Program-made: the position numbers and the translations under genes
In this document: piece after piece, positions 40,312 through 46,303 of the stretch
Numbering within the stretch: the stretch's first letter is position 1
Layout of the letters: every line of letters begins with the position of its first letter
From: an uncultured Bacilli bacterium
GTDB taxonomy: Bacteria; Bacillota_I; Bacilli_A; RF39; UBA660
Direction of reading: 5' to 3'
Assembly: GCA_910588025.1 (NCBI GenBank)
Contig: CAJUQG010000006.1
Coordinates: 1-46,303, forward strand
Length of the DNA: 46,303 nucleotides
The notes under the pieces: model-generated
Databases searched by the model: none
What the model was told of the DNA's origin: nothing
What the model saw: the letters and a program-made list of their open reading frames with translations, nothing else

Positions 40312-43300
40312 ATGCAAGAATTAGTTCATTTAAGAAAACCACGAGCCAAGTATTATAAAAGAGAAAATGGCATAATTGACCTTCAATTATTTGATGAAGA
40401 TGTTCATTATATGAAAAATGGTCATTATGAAAACATTGACAATACTTGGATTGAGGAAAAAAACTATTATTACAACAAATCAAACGCTTATCATATTTAC
40501 CTAAATAAAAAGAAAGATGATGAACTTGTCAAAATGAAATCGGGAATGCTCGAATTCTCGATTTCTCTTTCCAACAAATTACCAATCATGACAAGTTCCC
40601 AATTTGAAAAAGTTGTTTCTTATGAAAATATTTTAAAAAATATAGATATTATTTATGAGTTTGTTGGAAATCGTTTAAAAGATAACATAATATTAAAAGA
40701 TATAGACCATGATTTTGAACACTTAAATTTTTTGATAAATAATTTAGATGTTCGTTTAGAGAATGGTGCATTAATATTAGAGAAAAATCAAAAATTTGTT
40801 TGTAAATTAGCGCCTCCAACTCTAAAAGATAACCAACATAAAAGTTATCCTATTAATTATATATTAGACAAATACCCAGATGGTTACAGATTTCATTTTG
40901 AAATTGCCGATAATATCTTAAAAAATAAAGATTTATACCCCCTTATCATTGACCCAATTTTAACAAGTGACGAAGAAATTTCTGTAAAAGATACTTACAT
41001 TTACGAAGGGGATGAGAACACAGATCGTAACAATACAGATTTATTAAAAGTAGGAGTAGATGAAAACAATAAAATATATCGAACTCTTTTAAAATTTAAC
41101 TTACCAGATATTGGAACTGGGTGTGATATTGTAAGCGCGAAAGCAACTTTAGTAAGTCATGTCGACGATTATGAATTCGGTGAGGGTTATAAAAAAGTAA
41201 GAACCATATCAGTTCATGAAATGAATACAGATTGGCAAGAAGAAAGTGCTAATTGGCAATCTTTACATGACAAATATAATAATGAAATAGAAGATTACTT
41301 TGATGGTGCAAGAACCCTTTTAAAAGGTCATTATCCTAACTATACCGCCGAACTAAAAGATGCCAGTTTTGATATTACAAATTTAGTAAAACGTTGGTAT
41401 GCAGGAGTTCCTAATTATGGCGTGATGCTAAAGTTTATCGACGAAACCTTTGAATTAGAAGCACCTCATCATATCTTTTATTCCAAAAATAATACTGTGA
41501 CAGAAACAACCAATCCAAAACCGTTTTTAATTATTTCCTATCGAAATCAAAATGGTTTAGAAAACTATATGACTTACCATAACATTGATTTTCAAGATGG
41601 TAGCTCAAATATTAATAACTTAACAGGAAACTTAACCAATCTATTCGCTCTTAACCAAACTATTGGTGGAAAATGGAATGCTCATTTAAACCTTGTATAC
41701 AATACCAATGATGTTGTTTTACATAATGATTATGGCTATGGTCTGGGATACAAACTAAATTATCATCAAATCATCACTGAAATAAAAATTGATGACCTAG
41801 ATTATTTAGAATATTTAGATGAAGATGGAACCAAACATTATTTTTATAAAGTAGAAGATTCCTATCAAGATGAAGATGGTTTAAACTTAACCATTACCAA
41901 AGAAGACAATACTTATATTTTAAAAGATAAAAATAAAAATCAAATGTATTTTAAAAAAATTGGTGATGCTTATTACTTACAAAAGATGATGGATAACCGA
42001 CAAAATACTATTACAATAGAATATAATAATCAAAAAATATCAAAAATCATTGATGCGAATCAACAAGTAATAACTGTAACTTATCAAGAAAACAAAATCA
42101 CTACAAGCAGTAATTACAAAATGTCTTTAGTGACATTAGAAAATGGCCAAATGCGTCGTTTAACTACCCAAAATGGTCATACCAACTTTTATTACCAAAA
42201 CCAATATTTAACCAAAATAGAAGATACAAACGGGAAAAGTATCGCCTTTCGTTACTATGATACGATTCCCTATCGTTTAAGAAAAATAACAGAATTTGGA
42301 TTAAATGGGGAAGAGGGCAATCATTTAGAATATACTTATGGCTTTCAAGTTACAAGAGTAAAAGATCATAAAGGACGAGTTCAAACTTATTCTTTTAACA
42401 AACAAGGCAATACCGTTGGCATAACTAATTTAAAAAAAGAAGATGATTTTGTAGATGCTTATGGTAACTATAAAATTTATGATGACACAAATGAAGCCTC
42501 TAAAAATAAATTACTTTTAGATAGTGGTGGCATGAAATATACCAATAACTTATTTCTAGAAAGAGAAAAATCAATTACTGGTACTGAGAATCTTACACTG
42601 CCTAAATTTAATAAAAGTGGACTTTATACAATAAGCGCTCTATTTAAAACCAATCAAGATAATGTGACACTACAATGGCTAAATAATCATACTGTACTAA
42701 AAAGTATTTCAATTCCTAAAAGAAATGAATATCAAAAATATAGTATGACCGTAGAAGTAGACTTACAAAAACAATATGAATTAAAAATCACAGCATCTCA
42801 TAAAGAAACAATTACAAATATAAAAGAACTTCAATTAGAAAAAGGTGATATTGCAAATTATTATAACTTGATTAAAAATTCTGATTTCCAAAATGGTCTT
42901 ACTGCTTGGACTGTTGATGATGCAACTGATACTCTTGGTAATAATCTACCAAATGATGATAAAATAGTAACACTTTCTAATGGTGAAAAAGCATATTATC
43001 GAAAAAGCTATTACAATCAATCAAAAGCTTTATCACAAATTATTCCTGTTAGTGGTAAGAAAAATGACACATATCGTTTATCATTCTGGTACAAAAATAA
43101 TGGAATTCGAGAAGATGGTATGTTTGCAGGACACATTGTTACAATGGGATTTGATTATACAAATGAAGTACAATCAGGAACTCAAATGCATAACTTAAAT
43201 ATTCATGGTACAGAATGGCAATTTTTTAACATGACTATCACTACGAAAGAAGACTACGATAAAATTCGAATTAGTATTATTTCTCAAACCGAAGTAAATG

Positions 43301-46272
43301 ACTTATATATGACACATTTTACTTTAACCAAAGACATAGGATTTAATTCTTATAACTATGATGAAGATGGAAATTTAATATCTGCAATCAATCAAAATAA
43401 ACAATCTCAAACCTTTCATTATGACAGCAATAATCAACTTATTAGTTCTTTTGAACCAAAAGGCAATCACTTTAAATTTGAATATGACAACCAAAGTGGA
43501 TCAATGCTACTCCAAGGCCTATCAACAAAAGGAATTGCCAATAAAATTCAGTACGATGAGTTTGAAAATCCAATCAAAACAATTATTCAAAAGAAAGCTT
43601 CCCAAGAATTAGAAAATCATTCCTTTTATATTCGTAAAAAAGGAACTAACTTATATATAAAACCTCAATCCTACCAAAATAGTATTATCCTACAATCACC
43701 TCGCTGTAACAAAGAGAGTTTTACATTCAATAAACTAGGAGATTATTACACTATAAAAAGTACTACTACTCAAAAATATATTACTATTACTAACGAAATT
43801 ATCTCTTTATCCCAAGAGGCTAAAATCACTTTCGAATTACTTCCAAATCAAAATGGTAGTTATAGCATCAAACATTCCGAAGCCAACGCATACCTTACTT
43901 CTATTGGCAATTACTTTGAATTAAGACCTTTTGAAAAAGATAATTTTAATCAACAATTTTATTTCGAACCAACCAATCAAGAAAAAAGAATCGAAACGAA
44001 CGCAGAGTATACACCAGATGGTAGGTTTCTTACAAAATCTATAGATCCCTTAGGAAAAATAACTCAATACGATATTGACAAAACGAAAGGCTTAACCAAA
44101 CAAATTACTGACGCTTTAGGATTAAAAACCAATTACGAATATAACGGAAAAGAACAAATTACCAAAGTAAACAAAGAAGATAAAACAATTGAATACTTTT
44201 ATAACGATCAAAATTTATTATCTAAAATAAGTTGTAACAACAAAGATTATCATTTTCTTTATGATGCGTTTTTAAATCCCAAAAATGTTAAAATTAATAA
44301 TCATACTTTAATTACAAATGAATATGAAGAAAACAATGGAAACTTATCCAAGATTGTATATGGTAATCAAGATGCCATTTCTTACACTTATGATGACTTA
44401 AATCGCTTAAAAGATCTTCAAAAAGATAAAACATATCATCATTTTTATAATAATCAAAATGAATTAGTAAAAATCACTTCCGAAGAAGAAACATATCAAT
44501 ACTACTATGACTTTGCAGGGCGTATTCAAAAATATTTATTAAATGATGATAGCATTCAATATGAATATGATATTAACTCTAACGTTTTATCCAAACAATT
44601 TTTCAAAAACAACAAATTATATCAAATCAACTATACTTATGACGAAGATGATTCTATTATTAAAGTTACGTTTGATAATCAAGAATTAAATTATACCTAT
44701 GATGACTTAGGAAGGTTAACCAAGAAAAACATAAATAATCAACTACCTATCGAATATGAATATTATTCTAACGGAAACAAAACATCTTTGATCTTAAAAA
44801 GTATAAAGATAGATAATGATATATACGAATACCTTTATGACAATTTATATAACATCAAAACAATTTATAAAAATAAAATGTTATTACATGAATATTTTTA
44901 TGATAATTTTAGTGAATTAATCAAAGAAAACAATTATCAAGCAAACAAAACCTATCAATACATTTATGATTCATCTGGAAATATCTTAAAGAAAAAAGAA
45001 TACGAATTAAACACTGATAATTTATTACATCAAAACACCTATGAATATCAAAATGAAAACTGGCAAGACCAATTAACAAAATTTAACAATACAGAAATAA
45101 CTTATGATGAAATAGGAAATCCTCTAACGATTGGTGATATGAATTTAGCTTGGCAGAATGGTCGAGAATTAAAAAGTATTACATCACCAACAAAAGATAT
45201 TACTTATACTTATAACAAAGACGGTATTAGAAAAAGTAAAACAATCAATAATATAACAACCAATTACTTTACAGAAAATAGTACATTAATATTTGAAGAA
45301 ACAAATAACAACATGTTATACTTTATAAGAGATGATAGCAACAACTTACTAGGATTTAAATACAACGATATTTTATATTACTATCAAAAAAATACCCAAG
45401 AAGATATCACTGGAATATATGATAAAAATTATCAGTTAATTGCAACCTATGAATATGACTCATGGGGAAAAATATTAAACATCAAAGATAACCTAGGAAA
45501 CGATATTTCAAACAATCCATCTCATATAGCTAATATAAATCCTTTTCGTTATCGTAGTTACTATTATGACTCAGAGATAAATCTTTACTATCTAAATTCT
45601 AGATACTATAACCCAGAATGGGGAAGATTTATTAATGTTGATAGTATTATTGGAGCAACACAAGATCATTTAGGATATAACTTTTATGTTTATTGTAGTA
45701 ATAATCCAATTATGTACATCGATCCAGAAGGAGAACTTCTTATTACAGCTGGTTTATTATCAGGCGTAGCAACTGCAATAATGGGGGCCGTAGCAGCAGT
45801 AGCAGCAATGCGTTTGGGAGAAGCATTGGCTCCTGTTATCAATCAAAGTATAAATAGTATAGATTCAAAAGTAGAAACAATTCAAGAATCAATTAATAAA
45901 TCTCGCAAAGATAAAAAACAAGAAAGAAACCAGAATGTCTACTCTTTGTATGATAAAAGCCTTAATATGACAGTATATGTAGGAAGAACCAACGATTTAG
46001 ATAGAAGAAAAGCTGAACATAGTAGAAATCCTGAAAGAGCTCGCTTAGAAATGCATGTAGAAGGAAAAAACTTAACCTTAGATGAAGCAAAGGCTGTAGA
46101 ACAGAAACTTATTTTGTATTATAATACCTTAAATAGTGGAATTCTTGGTTGTAATAAAAGAAATGGAATTTCACCAAAAAATAAAAAATATGGATATTAT
46201 ATGGATTTAGCAGAAAAATTATATGATGAAACATATGTAGGAGATGGGGAAATATGGACGCCAAGAAATTAG
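40312..46272 (+). CDS. RHS/YD-repeat polymorphic toxin with C-terminal GIY-YIG nuclease
   Basis: 1986 residues behind AAGGAGG, no Sec signal. N-terminal 220 residues are unassigned. About 222-406 is a DNRLRE-type beta domain (SVKDTYIYEGDEN, YRTLLKFNLPDIG, WYAGVPNYGVMLK). YD/RHS repeats begin about 450 and are interrupted by a carbohydrate-binding-like segment (about 850-1010, NLIKNSDFQNGLTAW) and a ricin-lectin-like insert (about 1102-1220, RKKGTNLYIKP, AYLTSIGNYFELRPF). More repeats follow to the RHS core end (FRYRSYYYDSEINLYYLNSR to YIDPEGE, about 1745-1807). Then comes a hydrophobic Ala/Gly helix (about 1808-1841), a charged linker, and a GIY-YIG nuclease (about 1876-1975: VYSLYD, VYVGRTNDLDRRKAEHS, AVEQKLILYYNT). 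The RHS shell should enclose the toxin, which is predicted to cut DNA in a competing cell. The last 19 bases overlap another reading frame. Confidence 0.88.
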   Translation: MQELVHLRKPRAKYYKRENGIIDLQLFDEDVHYMKNGHYENIDNTWIEEKNYYYNKSNAYHIYLNKKKDDELVKMKSGMLEFSISLSNKLPIMTSSQFEKVVSYENILKNIDIIYEFVGNRLKDNIILKDIDHDFEHLNFLINNLDVRLENGALILEKNQKFVCKLAPPTLKDNQHKSYPINYILDKYPDGYRFHFEIADNILKNKDLYPLIIDPILTSDEEISVKDTYIYEGDENTDRNNTDLLKVGVDENNKIYRTLLKFNLPDIGTGCDIVSAKATLVSHVDDYEFGEGYKKVRTISVHEMNTDWQEESANWQSLHDKYNNEIEDYFDGARTLLKGHYPNYTAELKDASFDITNLVKRWYAGVPNYGVMLKFIDETFELEAPHHIFYSKNNTVTETTNPKPFLIISYRNQNGLENYMTYHNIDFQDGSSNINNLTGNLTNLFALNQTIGGKWNAHLNLVYNTNDVVLHNDYGYGLGYKLNYHQIITEIKIDDLDYLEYLDEDGTKHYFYKVEDSYQDEDGLNLTITKEDNTYILKDKNKNQMYFKKIGDAYYLQKMMDNRQNTITIEYNNQKISKIIDANQQVITVTYQENKITTSSNYKMSLVTLENGQMRRLTTQNGHTNFYYQNQYLTKIEDTNGKSIAFRYYDTIPYRLRKITEFGLNGEEGNHLEYTYGFQVTRVKDHKGRVQTYSFNKQGNTVGITNLKKEDDFVDAYGNYKIYDDTNEASKNKLLLDSGGMKYTNNLFLEREKSITGTENLTLPKFNKSGLYTISALFKTNQDNVTLQWLNNHTVLKSISIPKRNEYQKYSMTVEVDLQKQYELKITASHKETITNIKELQLEKGDIANYYNLIKNSDFQNGLTAWTVDDATDTLGNNLPNDDKIVTLSNGEKAYYRKSYYNQSKALSQIIPVSGKKNDTYRLSFWYKNNGIREDGMFAGHIVTMGFDYTNEVQSGTQMHNLNIHGTEWQFFNMTITTKEDYDKIRISIISQTEVNDLYMTHFTLTKDIGFNSYNYDEDGNLISAINQNKQSQTFHYDSNNQLISSFEPKGNHFKFEYDNQSGSMLLQGLSTKGIANKIQYDEFENPIKTIIQKKASQELENHSFYIRKKGTNLYIKPQSYQNSIILQSPRCNKESFTFNKLGDYYTIKSTTTQKYITITNEIISLSQEAKITFELLPNQNGSYSIKHSEANAYLTSIGNYFELRPFEKDNFNQQFYFEPTNQEKRIETNAEYTPDGRFLTKSIDPLGKITQYDIDKTKGLTKQITDALGLKTNYEYNGKEQITKVNKEDKTIEYFYNDQNLLSKISCNNKDYHFLYDAFLNPKNVKINNHTLITNEYEENNGNLSKIVYGNQDAISYTYDDLNRLKDLQKDKTYHHFYNNQNELVKITSEEETYQYYYDFAGRIQKYLLNDDSIQYEYDINSNVLSKQFFKNNKLYQINYTYDEDDSIIKVTFDNQELNYTYDDLGRLTKKNINNQLPIEYEYYSNGNKTSLILKSIKIDNDIYEYLYDNLYNIKTIYKNKMLLHEYFYDNFSELIKENNYQANKTYQYIYDSSGNILKKKEYELNTDNLLHQNTYEYQNENWQDQLTKFNNTEITYDEIGNPLTIGDMNLAWQNGRELKSITSPTKDITYTYNKDGIRKSKTINNITTNYFTENSTLIFEETNNNMLYFIRDDSNNLLGFKYNDILYYYQKNTQEDITGIYDKNYQLIATYEYDSWGKILNIKDNLGNDISNNPSHIANINPFRYRSYYYDSEINLYYLNSRYYNPEWGRFINVDSIIGATQDHLGYNFYVYCSNNPIMYIDPEGELLITAGLLSGVATAIMGAVAAVAAMRLGEALAPVINQSINSIDSKVETIQESINKSRKDKKQERNQNVYSLYDKSLNMTVYVGRTNDLDRRKAEHSRNPERARLEMHVEGKNLTLDEAKAVEQKLILYYNTLNSGILGCNKRNGISPKNKKYGYYMDLAEKLYDETYVGDGEIWTPRN

Positions 46273-46303
46273 ATAAAAAAAAGATAAGTAATTGGGTTGA
46301 TGG
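46254..46303 (+). CDS. start of a downstream gene, candidate immunity protein (cut by window end)
   Basis: An ATG at 46254 with GGAG/GGGG ribosome-binding-like sequence just upstream opens a frame that runs to the window end. The first residues are MDAKKLDKKKISNWVD. It overlaps the last 19 bases of the toxin gene in another frame, the usual tight coupling of toxin and immunity genes. Only 16 codons are visible, so the function is inferred from position only. Confidence 0.45.
   Translation, partial: MDAKKLDKKKISNWVD

Noticed and set aside
43980..45700. DNA-level tandem repeats or CRISPR-like array in the RHS gene
   Set aside because: The repetition is at protein level (YD motifs) with variable spacing and no conserved DNA repeat.
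1..46303. Alternative genetic code (TGA as Trp), given Mollicutes-like traits
   Set aside because: TGA ends several conserved genes at the expected place (yidD, mreC, gtrA, trmK region) and Trp residues are encoded by TGG.

Overview
This is a strongly A+T-rich bacterial chromosome segment with the standard code: TGA is used as a stop (for example at the ends of mreC and gtrA) and Trp is TGG. Gene content and order resemble Bacillales core blocks: rnc-smc, comEA-comEC-holA, rnhC-cvpA-trxA-uvrC, dnaG-rpoD-trmK, and radC-mreC-mreD-spoIVFA-spoIVFB-rplU-prp-rpmA. Many genes usual inside those blocks are missing (no ftsY after smc, no zapA/polX/mutS2, no mreB or minCD), and SMC is only 981 residues long. 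I read this as a streamlined, probably host-associated Bacillota lineage near the Erysipelotrichia/Mollicutes side, whose ancestor sporulated. That placement is inference from gene order and protein features.

Layout. 1-3340 is an accessory region. It holds a PemK/MazF-type toxin gene with its own strong promoter, a candidate small RNA with promoter and terminator, a phage-type HNH gene with an operator-like repeat upstream, a sequence resembling the 3' end of a tRNA followed by a terminator (possible attachment site), and a retron. The retron has a recognisable ncRNA (a1/a2 arms, branching-G motif, msd-like hairpins) and a reverse transcriptase whose first 50 codons are joined to the rest only by a -1 shift at a run of seven A. 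3389-4473 (minus) holds yidD and a ZnuA-like lipoprotein that has lost its metal-binding histidines. 4578-20754 is mostly housekeeping: RNase III, SMC, peptide deformylase, a MYG1-type protein, FtsW, ComEA/ComEC, DNA polymerase III delta, RNase HIII, CvpA, thioredoxin, an IMPACT-family protein and UvrC. 19609-21750 encodes an RnfC-RnfD-like pair without the other Rnf subunits. 21862-24712 is a small surface locus: a thioester/SpaA-type protein, a shorter paralogue whose thioester Cys is Ser, and a sortase.

24799-28768 is dnaG-rpoD-trmK plus a convergent yqfQ-like gene; the sigma factor appears to carry two copies of region 1.1. 28898-33119 holds type IV pilus/competence machinery (PilC, PilD, and PilB on the other strand) with no pilin gene. 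33263-37970 runs from a SPOR-like gene through radC, mreC, mreD, spoIVFA and spoIVFB to rplU-prp-rpmA. 38036-46303 is a second accessory region: an unrecognised helical protein, a phage tail-collar-like protein behind a perfect 12-bp inverted repeat that includes its ribosome binding site, a 1986-residue RHS/YD-repeat protein ending in a GIY-YIG nuclease domain, and the first codons of an overlapping gene that is the natural candidate for its immunity protein.

The most unusual material is the retron with its slippery junction, the collar-RHS-nuclease module with its leader repeat, and the thioester/sortase locus with a Cys-to-Ser paralogue.
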